Source: Saturnia japonica (Eukaryota; Arthropoda; Insecta; Lepidoptera; Saturniidae). From it: a stretch of 64,000 nucleotides of DNA. The notes below the pieces were generated by a model. The model ran no database searches, was not told the origin of the DNA, and was given only the letters and a program-made list of their open reading frames with translations. The position numbers and the translations under genes are program-made. The DNA is taken from positions 5,766,001-5,830,000 of the forward strand of contig CM065307.1 in assembly GCA_033032175.1 (NCBI GenBank), in the 5' to 3' direction. Positions 24,901 through 34,146 of the stretch are shown piece by piece; positions within the stretch are counted from its first letter, which is position 1, and each line of letters opens with the position of its first letter.

Positions 24901-26271
24901 TCAGTAAATTTCGCATTGATTACATCAATGTTGAGATCAGTGATATGCAGGTTTGATAGAATTTGAGATATTAATTAAGGTGTTTGTGCCTCAAAAACTC
25001 TAACCAAATTGGTCTAAGCTCAAAAAGCAATAATAATTTCATAACCTATTCCTGACTGCGTAATTCATTAATCGAAACGTTTGTGTGAACAAATCTCAAA
25101 GGATAACGTTGTTTTATAGATTCATTTAAACAATAAGAATTTGTTACAAATATCATCAATTTATATTCAGTAAAAGTATATAGATTAGTACTCGCCATAA
25201 TATTTCATCTTTCAGGTCCAAGCTGCTTTAACGATCGATGCACTTCAGGCACGTGGAAACTACACAATGTCCACGTGGCTCAATTCTGCTAGAGGTCCAT
25301 ACACCGTTGACGTCACTGGTCTCAAAATCAAAGCTAACGCCAACCTCGGAGTAGAACGAGACGGTAAATTGAGGGCCCAAAACATTGTCATAGACTTGAA
25401 TTTTGACACGATTGCCGTGAATTTTGAAAACTTAGGATTCTTCGGTGGCATGTTTCAAGGGATCATCAATTCAGTTGGGTCTTTCCTCTTTGACTCAATC
25501 AAACCTTATGTCCTTAAGGAGGCATACACAAATGCAAGAAAAGAAATTAATAACAAATTAGATGAAGTTGTTGGAGATATGCAATTCCCAAATTCAATTT
25601 CACCTTTGGATATGGTCATTGCCGATGCAAGAAAAAAAGTTCGGGCTATGGGAATGGATCCGTATAAAGTCAAAGATTACAATACAAGTGTCAGTATATT
25701 TGGTGTAACCCTATCTGAAACTTGGCTGACTGGTATATCTTCATTCCAGCGTGTAGGTAACATCACGCTTAAAATGGAAAACAAAACGGCGATAGCTGAC
25801 TTTGAAATCGGCACACAAAAGTTAGCAGGTCAAACTCAATGGGATATATCTGCTGTCGGGGGTTTAATGTCCCGGGCTGGGACTTCGCAATTTTCAGTTG
25901 AATACATTAGCGCAAGAATAATTTTAGGTCAACCTTTAGATACAAGAGAAAAACCTGAATTCAGAAGTCTTGATCTGGAAGTGGGAAATATTCAAGTGCG
26001 TTTCAATGGCGCGGGTACTTTGGATTATGTTATTGAATTTGCAGTTAACGTTCTTCCTAATTTACTAAGGTATCAAATAATGGATGCTATCGAAGCTCCA
26101 TTAAGGGAGAAAATACAGCAGGAATTAGACAAATTGGATGTCGAGGAGACGATCAAACAAAAATTACCTAAAGTGGATGAGATACAGGCGAGTGGCTTCA
26201 AGCTGTCGTCTCTAATGGGTACTGATATTCCAGATGAAACTTACGATGAGGATGAGTTTTTTAATTTTTAA
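21978..26271 (+). CDS. Secreted Grp7-allergen-like (BPI/TULIP-fold) double-domain protein
   Basis: Three exons: 21,978-22,041, 24,691-24,950 and 25,216-26,271. They join in frame (phases 1 and 0) to 459 aa. Residues 1-21 form a signal peptide (MRIKQIVISF, then a hydrophobic core ending VLSQ). The mature part has no cysteine and holds two tandem units. The first runs from about residue 43, with DPVGLPG at 54-60 and GISKF at 91. The second starts near 236 (ISPLD), with the equivalent GISSF at 281. NYT, NTS, NIT and NKT are possible N-glycosylation sites, and the C-terminus is acidic (DETYDEDEF). The pattern LPG..IPEP, SLSFATL and GNYT matches insect proteins related to mite allergen Der p 7, which have the BPI-like lipid-binding fold. 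The ligand is not known. Exon 1 ends CAA-G|GTGCGT, and both acceptors are good (TTGTTTTAG, TTTCAG). Intron 1 contains mariner copy 1. Fairly sure of family, unsure of function. Confidence 0.9.
22900..23163 (-). mobile_element. Helitron-like 5' portion with internal inverted repeat
   Basis: The right end TATTATATTAGTATAGA before T and the block TAGTTCCAGAGATTAGCTTG are the reverse complement of the subfamily B/C start. TCTGGCTATCATAT matches 17,540-17,570 in reverse. Inside, CAACTAGATGCAAATACCCACG (22,928 on) and CGTGGGTATACC...ATCTAGC...AGTTG (to about 23,011) form an imperfect inverted repeat. Non-coding, within intron 1 of gene 1. Confidence 0.45.
23183..24483 (+). mobile_element. DD41D mariner-like element, copy 1
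   Basis: A 1,301-bp element with perfect 31-bp terminal inverted repeats (left CAAGGTGTCCAGAAAGGG..., right ...CCCTTTCTGGACACCTTG), flanked by TA on both sides (23,181-182 and 24,484-485). It sits in intron 1 of gene 1, in gene orientation. The internal transposase is broken (see separate entry). It is nearly identical to copies at 31,170, 40,248 and 47,510. Confidence 0.93.
23299..24376 (+). pseudogene. DD41D transposase, frameshifted (copy 1)
   Basis: Compared with the open frame of copy 3, this copy has lost one base near 23,529 (ACAATTGAAAAG for ACAATTGAAGAAG). That puts the end of the first frame (to 23,592) out of register. It has lost another base near 24,126 (GGGGTACATC for GGGGTAACATC), which removes the third catalytic aspartate from the second frame (23,589-24,230). 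The first two aspartates (LFSDEANF, QQDGATCH) remain readable. It should not make active enzyme. Confidence 0.88.
24560..24640 (+). mobile_element. Helitron-like subfamily C 3' end
   Basis: GGCGGTGCGGTGAAGAGTTG and GGGTGAAACCGTGCAGCGTA then GCTAG before T match the subfamily-C ends. The 5' part was probably lost or is separated by mariner copy 1. Confidence 0.4.
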
Positions 26272-26380
26272 AATTGTCCTGAATCTTCTATACACAGTTT
26301 CGCATTGATTGCATTCGATTTTCATTGCATCTTATCAATGTACTTTAATTGTACATTTTATCACATTATTCGGAAATTAT

Positions 26381-26386
26381 AATAAA
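26381..26386 (+). terminator. Polyadenylation signal of gene 1
   Basis: AATAAA 110 bases after the stop codon of gene 1, followed by a T-rich stretch (TTTTATTTG, TTATTTTGTTGTTT). Position and context fit a normal 3' end. Confidence 0.6.
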
Positions 26387-26399
26387 TTTTATTTGTATT

Positions 26400-27046
26400 A
26401 TTTTGTTGTTTATTTTCATCATATTCATCTTTAACAAAAAGTCCAAAAAGTAACTGTAATTTTTATTATAAAAATATTTTGAGGAAATCTAGAAGGAACC
26501 AAATTGAATATAAAAGTAGATATAAATCTAAGTAAGCTGAAACATAGAGTTACGCTTGTTAACTTCCAATAAGTAAACTATAACAGAGTATAGTTAATCT
26601 TATTAATACGGCATGCTTGCTAAGTTTATATTTGATCATAGACAGAATATTATATATAAAATATAGTATAAGAATGCCAGAAGAGCTACAATCAGATTAT
26701 ATAAAAACTTTATTTTTGTTAATACAGAGCATAATTACTTATGTTTATATTTATATGAGATTTTGGATCTGGCTATGGATAAAGTTTCTGCTATGGATAT
26801 GAAATTATTTCAGATATAAAATAGTTTCTGATAATTGTAGTTATGTACCTATATTAACATTTTTAAGAGAATTTAGAAGGAAAATAGGTATTATTTAAAC
26901 ATATTATCGATAAATAAAACTAACGATAGTTTGTTTCCAAAGGAAAGTATTTTAATTCCGAATATAATTAGCCTCAATTTTATCTGATGTTAAGTGAATA
27001 CAGTAACACGTTAAGACTAGCTCTTAAATGCAGCTGCCGGAACACA
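26400..27046. other. AT-rich intergenic stretch with an old repeat at its end
   Basis: No gene seen. The last part, from about 26,960, resembles 38,640-38,750 (shared TCTTAA.TGCAGCTGCCGGAACACA at 27,021-27,045). It is therefore probably an older repeat into which the LINE at 27,047 was inserted. Confidence 0.4.
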
Positions 27047-28633
27047 CTTTACCCAGTCACGTCTGAGGAGGTTCTTTCCATTATAAAAAGCCTTAAGCTC
27101 AGAAAAGCACCAGGTCCCGACGGGATCAGGAATGAAGTACTTAGGCTTCTTCCTGATCGCCTCATAGCTCTATTGGTCTGCATCTTCAATGTAGCCATAG
27201 TCCACTGCCATTTTCCAGCCGCCTGGAAAAAGGCAATAGTCATAGGTATCCGTAAGCCCGGCAAGAGCGCGTCGCTTCCCGACAGCTATCGCCCGATCAG
27301 TCTCCTAAATACTTTAGGGAAAATGTACGAGCGGATCCTTCTGAACCGTCTCAAGTCAGTAATAGAGGAGAAAGACCTCTATCCGCCTGAGCAATTCGGT
27401 TTCCGTGCTAGATATTCTTGCACTCATCAAGTGCACCGCCTCACGGAGCACGTTGCATTTAATTTTGCTGAATTATATAAACCCCGCCGTACACTTGCGG
27501 TCTTTTTCGACGTTGCCAAGGCCTTCGATAAGGTCTGGCACGAGGGATTGATCTACAAGTTGTATCACTTTGAAGTCCCCGATAGGCTAATTAAAATAAT
27601 TCGCGACTATTTAACAGATCGCACCTTCCGCTATAGAGTGGAAGGTGAATTGTCCACGCCCCGTCCAATACGCTCAGGCGTTCCCCAAGGTTCGATCCTG
27701 GCTCCTAGCCTATTTAACCTGTACGTCAGTGACCTACCTCGACTCCCGGAGGTCGAGGTAGGGCTATACGCTGACGATACAGTCTTATATGCCTCAGATA
27801 GGAATAGATCCCACCTCAGACACAAAGTCCAACGCTCCGTGACCACTCTCGGGAAGTGGTTTAACGAGTGGCGTATAGCCGTTAATCCCTCGAAGAGCGC
27901 CGCGATGCTCTTCGATGCGGATTCGTCACAGATACCGTGGAAGCTTAAACCTGTTAAGCTCTACGATAATCCGATTCCGTATGTAAGAGAGACCAAATAT
28001 CTAGGGGTAACCCTAGATAGTAGGCTCTCTTTTAGACCCCACATCCGTAAGGTTAGGAACAGGGCCGCGTGGGTCCTGGGCCGGTTGCATCCTCTGTTGT
28101 GTTCGGTGAGTAAAATGTCCACGCGACATAAGCTCACGCTCTACAAGACGTGTATTCGACCAATTTTGACATACAGTTGCGCCGTGTTCGCACATATGTC
28201 CGAGTCGAGTTTCAAACGGTTACAATCGATACAGAATAGGTTCCTCTATCGTCTCACCGGGGCCCCGTGGTATGTTCGAAGCGTAGATCTCCATAGAGAT
28301 ATGGAGCTTCCTTCGATACATGCCTACGTTAAACAGCTCTCCCGTTCGTATTTCGACACCGCGTCGAACCACGCGAATCCGTTAATAAAAACAGCCGCCA
28401 CTTATGTTCCGGCACCCACGGACATCCGGTGCAAACGCCGGCCGCGCAATATTTTTATTGATCCCGACGATCACATCGAAAATTCGAATAAATATTACAC
28501 ATCCGTCTCTCCAAACAGAGCGTGCCAGCGCCCACGCCCGCGTAACCACCGTTCTCTCCGCAGAGGGCGGGCGGTCAATTTCGCTCCAGCACACCCGTCA
28601 CGTCCACCCTCTCTAGCGGTAACCCAAGCCTAG
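26987..28633 (+). CDS. Reverse transcriptase, 5'-truncated ORF2 of jockey-like LINE
   Basis: Open frame of 548 codons. The part recognisable as LINE starts near 27,047. It carries the fingers-palm motifs of a non-LTR reverse transcriptase in order: KAPGPDGI, SYRPISLLNTLGK, FFDVAKAFDKVWH (motif A), SGVPQGSILAPSLFNLYVSDLP, LYADDTVLY (catalytic YADD) and TKYLGVTLDSRLSF. The closing segment (MELPSIHAYVK...) is typical of jockey-clade ORF2 C-termini. The endonuclease domain is missing through 5' truncation, so it is not autonomous. There is no intron, and its codon use is GC-richer than that of the host genes. It may not be translated. Confidence 0.82.
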   Translation: MLSEYSNTLRLALKCSCRNTLYPVTSEEVLSIIKSLKLRKAPGPDGIRNEVLRLLPDRLIALLVCIFNVAIVHCHFPAAWKKAIVIGIRKPGKSASLPDSYRPISLLNTLGKMYERILLNRLKSVIEEKDLYPPEQFGFRARYSCTHQVHRLTEHVAFNFAELYKPRRTLAVFFDVAKAFDKVWHEGLIYKLYHFEVPDRLIKIIRDYLTDRTFRYRVEGELSTPRPIRSGVPQGSILAPSLFNLYVSDLPRLPEVEVGLYADDTVLYASDRNRSHLRHKVQRSVTTLGKWFNEWRIAVNPSKSAAMLFDADSSQIPWKLKPVKLYDNPIPYVRETKYLGVTLDSRLSFRPHIRKVRNRAAWVLGRLHPLLCSVSKMSTRHKLTLYKTCIRPILTYSCAVFAHMSESSFKRLQSIQNRFLYRLTGAPWYVRSVDLHRDMELPSIHAYVKQLSRSYFDTASNHANPLIKTAATYVPAPTDIRCKRRPRNIFIDPDDHIENSNKYYTSVSPNRACQRPRPRNHRSLRRGRAVNFAPAHPSRPPSLAVTQA

Positions 28634-29133
28634 GTCCGTTCCTCGGTGTGAAACCCTTGGGTCAGGCAACCGCCCGCGCGATACAAGTGACACTGTACGT
28701 GCATCACTTAGCTACCTACATACAACACTACACACGTATGAACATACACACGTGCACACCACACAGGTACATAGGTTCTGTGAGGGACCTTTTTTTTTCT
28801 TTTTTACGCTAGTTAGTTAGCGCTAGTTAGTGTAGAAACATTCCGATTATTGAATACACATACGCACGGTTCCTTCCTTCCTCCCAGGAGGAAGGGAACG
28901 TGCCTATGTGTATATTTAGTTAGCTCGAATCGTAGGTGTAGGGATTCGAATAGATCGCGACCTATTTGCGAACGCGACGACCGCCCGAGCCGAGGTCCGG
29001 CCACTTTGGCACCCTCGTGCGAGTCGTCCACAAAACTTTCGCGGCTGAGTGCCCTCTGCGCTCGCCCCCAAGTCCGGTGAAGCTGTAAAAGCCGCAGCGG
29101 CTTTAGGGCCCCTAAGGCTAACAGTGTAGTCAG

Positions 29134-29214
<81 letters not shown>
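27047..29214 (+). mobile_element. Jockey-like non-LTR retrotransposon, 5'-truncated, with A tract
   Basis: The element starts abruptly inside the reverse transcriptase region, with no endonuclease or ORF1. Its 3' UTR (28,634-29,137) ends in the tail GGTGAAGCTGTAAAAGCCGC...GTGTAGTCAG, copies of which are scattered through the window. It closes with an uninterrupted A tract of 77 bases (29,138-29,214). GC content is well above the surroundings. The long, unbroken A tract and open frame point to a young insertion. Confidence 0.8.
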
Positions 29215-29215
<1 letters not shown>

Positions 29216-29545
29216 ACACACTTTATTTTTTACCGTGGGGAAATCCTGCACTGCATACCGATCCCCAGTCGGATTACTCAAGAGAGGGGTATGCCGGACT
29301 CTTACCGGCTAAAACCCCACGTTTCCTTCTCGCACCTGTCGACCAGGGAGCAGGAACTACTTGCACATGGCATCCGCTCGACCCGGCAGGTGTGGCTCTA
29401 CCCCGGATCCTCGTCGCGGTCAAAGGTAGTCGGAACCTCCAACGAGCCTCGGAGGGCGCACGAACACCAGCGCGCTATCTCCATCACGGACCTTTTCCTT
29501 TGCCGGAAGCTCAGACTCATTACGTGGATTCGAACTTATGTGGCA
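29215..29545 (-). mobile_element. LINE 3' region, opposite orientation, abutting the A tract
   Basis: Reverse-complemented, it is a GC-rich 3'-UTR-like stretch containing GAGCCACACCTGCCGGGTCG, GGCATACCCCTCTCTTGAGT and AATCCGACTGGGGATCGG, and ends AAAAAATAAAG then TGTGTG. It looks like the 3' end of another LINE meeting the first tail to tail. No coding frame is recognised. The clade is not identified. Confidence 0.4.
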
Positions 29546-29800
29546 AAAACTTATATTTTGTTTTAGACTCAGTAAAACCAATAAAAGTTTTTTTTTAAAT
29601 GTAATAGTGTTAGGTTCTATAATAAAGTTCCTCAAGGATGTCTGGATATTACTAAATACTTACGAAATACATCCAATAAAATAATATGAACTGTAAACAT
29701 TATTTACACAGTACACAGTTAAAAAAATAAAATAAACGATAAGCACGATTGAATTTCTTGTCGGTTCTTCTCGATGACTGAGATGTTTTCCAAACCTCAA
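29546..29800 (+). mobile_element. Decayed LINE C-terminal fragment and 3' region
   Basis: Short translation pieces (LDSVKPIKVFF, then a SRMSGY-like piece) and the following TTGAATTTCTTGTCGGTTCT / CTCGATGACTGAGATG block are colinear with the LINE remnant at 35,035-35,420. Heavily mutated. Confidence 0.4.
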
Positions 29801-30762
29801 TTGAATAAAGATTTTATGATTCGATTAAACATAGTGTCGCCTCTAGTACTTGTATATAGAAGCGTATGTACACTAGAGTCATGGGGGTCATAGCAAGCTG
29901 CAAAGAAATGTAAATCCCGCTTTTTGCGCCCAGAGCATTGAGCAGAAAAGTAGGACGACCATTTTTTGTGTTTTCTGTAAGCAAATTCTGAGTCCATACC
30001 TACCAGAAAAATAAGATATGTGTGGTTCAGATGAATTTTTATTTCATCTACAGTAACATTTGATGCATGTCATAGTCTTTAGCTATATTTTTTCATTAAT
30101 TTATGAGGCGATAAATTTATTTATAACCCCGGACGCCAAATCGTGATACGCCACTGTTTTCTACAAATTAACTCAATGGGCATGTATTTAGTAGTAGGAT
30201 TGAAAAAAAATCTGATACAAAGATATAATCGATAACATTGTCAGTCCTTTGTTATACCTACATAAAATGATTAATTTGCCTCTTTGTTGAAGTTACAGGA
30301 ATTTACTACTCTGCCAAGAAAACAATTACTTATGAAATGACACATAGTGTACCTATAGTTTAATATATTCTTTAGGTATATCACATATAAAAACCACAAA
30401 GAAAACACTTTCACTGAAAAACACTTTTCCATTTTTCAAAATCTAGATAGATTATTTATACTTATTTATACATACGAGTATTACTTATACGTATGTTGTC
30501 TGTGGACGCCGTGTTCCTATAATTATAACGGAATTTAATTTTGTAATATAAATCATTTTTATTAGCTGCATATAAATGCTATGTTATGTTAGTGAGACAA
30601 AATAAAAAAATGTATCATTTTTGTGTTTACTATAAATAAGTGTATGATTTTTTTTATTTTTAAATTGTAGACGCTTTTATGCAATTCGCATGCTAGCAAT
30701 AAAAAATGGATGTTGTAATTGACTTCAAATGCCTTGAACATTTTCTTATTCAAATAAGCCGA
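29801..30762. other. AT-rich stretch, no gene seen
   Basis: No exon-like frame, inverted repeat or recognised family. Confidence 0.4.
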
Positions 30763-30825
30763 GCCTGGTTAAACTGTCAAAGCCTTCTTAGGCTTCAGGG
30801 CACAAGGTAGTCAGATCGAAAAAAA
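30763..30825 (+). mobile_element. LINE tail remnant
   Basis: GAGCCTGGTTAAACTGTCAA, AGCCTTCTTAGGCTTCAGGG and GTAGTCAGATCG followed by an A run form a diverged copy of the 29,070-29,138 tail. Confidence 0.4.
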
Positions 30826-31109
30826 AATCAAATGAAAAACTGTTTATTATAATAGATTATTTACATCGAAATTTAGATACATTGTCAATGACCATTGTTA
30901 TAAAAGTAAAGACATTCCCAGTGCGTTGTAGACTAATGAACTAAAAATGAGACTAAAAAAACAATATCATATAAAGTAATTATATTTTAAATCTTAAAAT
31001 TTCATATCAGTATATTACCATAATATGAATACAGGTCAATTTCTAAAATTCCTTTAAGACATAAATATTTTGATCAGATATCTATACTATCTACACCCCC
31101 GCAGTTATG

Positions 31110-31169
31110 TGCTTTGTAGAGTACCAAAAAGTTTTCGATTGTATAAGCTGCAAAGATCTGTAGCTTATA
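31110..31169 (+). mobile_element. RTE-like LINE, part left of mariner copy 2
   Basis: A translated frame reads FVEYQKVFDCISCKDL before the insertion point. This is the motif-A region of an RTE-type reverse transcriptase (consensus of the type FVDYxKAFD). The same element resumes at 32,474 after mariner copy 2. Confidence 0.6.
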
Positions 31170-32471
31170 CAAGGTGTCCAGAAAGGGTATCGGGTATTTG
31201 TTTTCGCGCCATATTCGAAACGGGGCGTCTAAAGGGTGCGGGGAGGGGTTCGTGGCGTCCGCCATTTTGTGGAGTTTTAGTCACGATGGGACAGTACTCG
31301 GGGACGCATCGCGCATTTTGCGTACGAGCGTATTATCGTAATGGTGATTCAATAGTGACTGCTCAACGTCTCTATCGTGCGGAGTATCGTACACGCCACG
31401 CGCCAAGTGACGATAGCGTTAGGAAATGGATCAGGATGTTAGAGAATACAGGTGCGACAGTTAAAATTCAAAACTCTGGTCGTCCTCGTTCAGTTCGCGA
31501 TGAAGAAACAATTGAAGAAGTTGAGGCGTCGGTTCGTCAAAATCCGTCTTTATCCATCCGAAAGCGAAGCCAAGCGTTGAACATCAAAAAATCGTCTTTA
31601 CATTCGATTTTAAAGAAAGACTTACATCCAAAAGCCTATAAAATTCAATTGGTTCAAGAATTGAAGGATACGGACTATGCTAATCGACTGAATTTTGCGA
31701 ACGAAATGCTGCAGCGATTTAACAACTTTAACAACATACTGTTAAGTGACGAAGCAAATTTTCACCTGAATGGTCATGTTAATAAGCACAATTGTCGGTA
31801 CTGGGCAGTGGAGAATCCGAGACGAAAGCATGAACGACCCCTGCATAGCCCAAAGGTCGTTGTTTGGGCCGCTATGTCTGCTAAAGGCATAATTGGTCCT
31901 TATTTTCATGAAGATCAACGTGGCCGAGCAATTAATGTGAATAGTGACCGTTATTGCGAATGTTGCGAATTTTTTTGGTCCCAGAGTTGCAGGAGTTTGC
32001 AGGTTTCAACTCAAGAACGTGGTTCCAGCAAGATGGGGCCACTTGCCATACCTCAAATGACTCAATGGAAGTTGTTAACGAATTATTCCCTAATAAAGTA
32101 ATTTCGCGAAGGGGTAACATCAACTGGCCTCCCAGAAGCCCCGACCTTAGCCCGCTTGACTATTTTGCATGGGGATACCTTAAAAGTAAGGTTTATCAAA
32201 ACAATCCGACGAATCTAACCCAGTTAAAGCAAAACATCAGGTCAGAAATGGCAGCAATATCGATAGCTATGTGTCAACGTGTTATCGCCAATCTTCGTTT
32301 CCGTTTAGAAGAGTGCCAGCAACGTAACGGTCATCATTTGGATAACATCATCTTTTCCAAATAATTCTCCAATTCATATGCTAATAATAAACAATAAACT
32401 TTTTTATTGCATACAAATAATTTTTGTTTCATTGAACTTACAAATACCCGATACCCTTTCTGGACACCTTG
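31170..32471 (+). mobile_element. DD41D mariner-like element, copy 2
   Basis: A 1,302-bp element with the same 31-bp inverted ends as copy 1 and TA on both flanks (31,168-169 and 32,472-473). It is inserted inside an older RTE-like LINE, whose reverse transcriptase sequence continues on both sides. It lies between genes 1 and 2, in the same orientation as the genes. Confidence 0.93.
31286..32364 (+). pseudogene. DD41D transposase, frameshifted (copy 2)
   Basis: The frame starting MGQYSGTH is intact to about 31,955. There GCGATATG of the other copies is GCGAATG, and the first frame runs on out of register. The correct frame resumes from 31,954 to the normal end (HHLDNIIFSK). The first catalytic aspartate is in LLSDEANF. 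The second (QQDGATCH) and third (SPLDYFAWG) lie in the downstream frame. One break separates the two halves. Confidence 0.88.
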
Positions 32472-32473
32472 TA

Positions 32474-33510
32474 CTAGCAGAAATGGGAATTCTTTTACAT
32501 CTTATTACACTTGTTAAAAACACGGCACAGTCAAAGTCATAGCAAGATCCTCAGAATTCAAATTCGAGAAGGGAGTTAGGACAAGGATGTATTGTATCTC
32601 CAATCCTTTTTAACATTTACAACGAATACATCATGCATAAGACACTCGAGGATTGGGAAGGTGGTGTAACTATGAGGGTTCTAAAAATCTCGAATCTTCG
32701 CTATTCTGATGTACTACTCTTTTGGAACGTCTGAATTTGAGATGGTAGAATTGTTAAGCCGTTTGGAGTCGAGCAGTCGGGAAATGGGCCTTAAAATAAA
32801 AGAAGCCACAGCAAAAAAATATAATGGTCGTTGATAGGTGCAACATCCTACAACACCTCCACATACTCGCTCAATTTCATATACTACAAGATATTTTTGC
32901 CCAAGGCTCGAGCCGATCAAACAAAGGCGGCTTAGAAGGAGAAATCAGACGACGCATTGGAATGGCAAAAACGGCGATGACCCAGCTAGGAAAAGTTTGG
33001 AAGGACCGAAAAATACTCAAGAAGATTAAATTGTAACTCGTCAGGACTTTAGCTTTCCCATTTTTCTTTATAGCGCGGAGTCCTGGACCGTAAAGGCTGC
33101 AGACCGACGAGACGTATCGACGTGTTTATCATGTGGTGCTGGCGGCGCATGTTGCGCATTCCGTGGACGACGCATAGGACAAACGTCTCAATTCTCGAGG
33201 AGCTAGAGGTGTCTCAAAGACTTTCGAGCATCTATCTCCAGAGAGCGCTGCAATACTTTGGCCATATAGCTCGAAGACCCTCCGACAATCTGGAGAAATT
33301 GATTTTCACATGAATAATTGGAAGGAAGAAGACCAAAGGGACGCAACCCGATAATATGGTCTGACCAAGTATCCAAACAGCTAGACACAAAAATCGCAGA
33401 AGCAATTAAGCACGCTAAAGACTGCGAAAAGTGGAAGCTACGACGCTCAGCACTGAGCTTTTGGCTGAAGAAGAAGGATCTGTTACATATATTAATAATA
33501 AAACTCAAAA
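32474..33510 (+). pseudogene. RTE-like reverse transcriptase remnant, right part
   Basis: Translated pieces in changing frames include GQGCIVSPILFNIYNEYIM, TLEDWEGGVT, ISNLRYSDV, MGLKIKEA, IRRRIGMAKTAMTQLGKVWK, MWCWRRMLRIPWTTHRTNVS, RALQYFGHIARRPSDNLEK and RRPKGRNPIIWSDQVSKQLD. These are the reverse transcriptase and C-terminal part of RTE-type LINEs, often annotated as craniofacial development protein 2-like. The YADD box is mutated to YSDV, and several frameshifts break the frame. It is an old copy that received mariner copy 2. Confidence 0.75.
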
Positions 33511-33765
33511 AAAATTTTGTTTGTTTGAACACGCTAATTTCTGGAACTACAAGCCTAATGTGAAAAATTCTTTATGTTTTTTATAGCCAATTTTTCTGGT
33601 AAGATTATATGCTATCTAACATCAAGCTATGATCCTTATGAGCGGAGCAGTGAATACAAACGTTAACCAAACTGACATTCTGTAGGTAAATAGTATGTAT
33701 GTATGTATGAAACAGGCATGTACAATCCTTATTAAAGTGGGTGAGTTCGTGGAATACAGCTAGTA
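33511..33765 (+). mobile_element. Helitron-like element, subfamily C-like
   Basis: Begins TTTGTTTGTTTGAACACGCT with AATTTCTGGAACTACAAG and ends GTGGAATACAGCTAG before T. It contains a short GTAT tetranucleotide run (33,694-33,711). Non-coding. Confidence 0.45.
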
Positions 33766-33929
33766 TGAGGATAAATAGCAAAAGATCGAAGCTAAATAAA
33801 TACTTTCAACCAGTATTTTAAAGACCATTTCCGAATGGATAATTTCGGTAAATATATAGTTATTGCATGACAAAAAAAAAATAAGGCACACACCAAAACC
33901 AACGGAAATAAAATACAGGTATTTAAAAA

Positions 33930-34075
33930 ACTGCCGGCACCGCGGCGGTCAACGCATCTTGGAGAGGGTTCATCCGTAAAAGCTATCTTGTGTGACTCTG
34001 ACTACTGACTGTCTAACAACACCATTGCTCCAGCCGAGGCAAAACGAGACGCACGCCTACCTGGCTAATTAAAAA
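33930..34075. other. GC-rich block just upstream of gene 2
   Basis: CCGGCACCGCGGCGGTCAAC and CCAGCCGAGGCAAAACGAGA lie in otherwise AT-rich DNA, 70-215 bases before the gene 2 start codon. It may be a repeat fragment or part of the gene 2 promoter. I cannot tell which. Confidence 0.25.
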
Positions 34076-34146
34076 AAATTGTGTTTAATAAAAAATAAAA
34101 AACAAAATTTACATTAATTAAAAAATATTGTTTTCGTTATAAAAAC

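Noticed and set aside
28813..29281. Minus-strand frames rich in phenylalanine
   Set aside because: They are produced by the 77-base A tract of the LINE and are not proteins.
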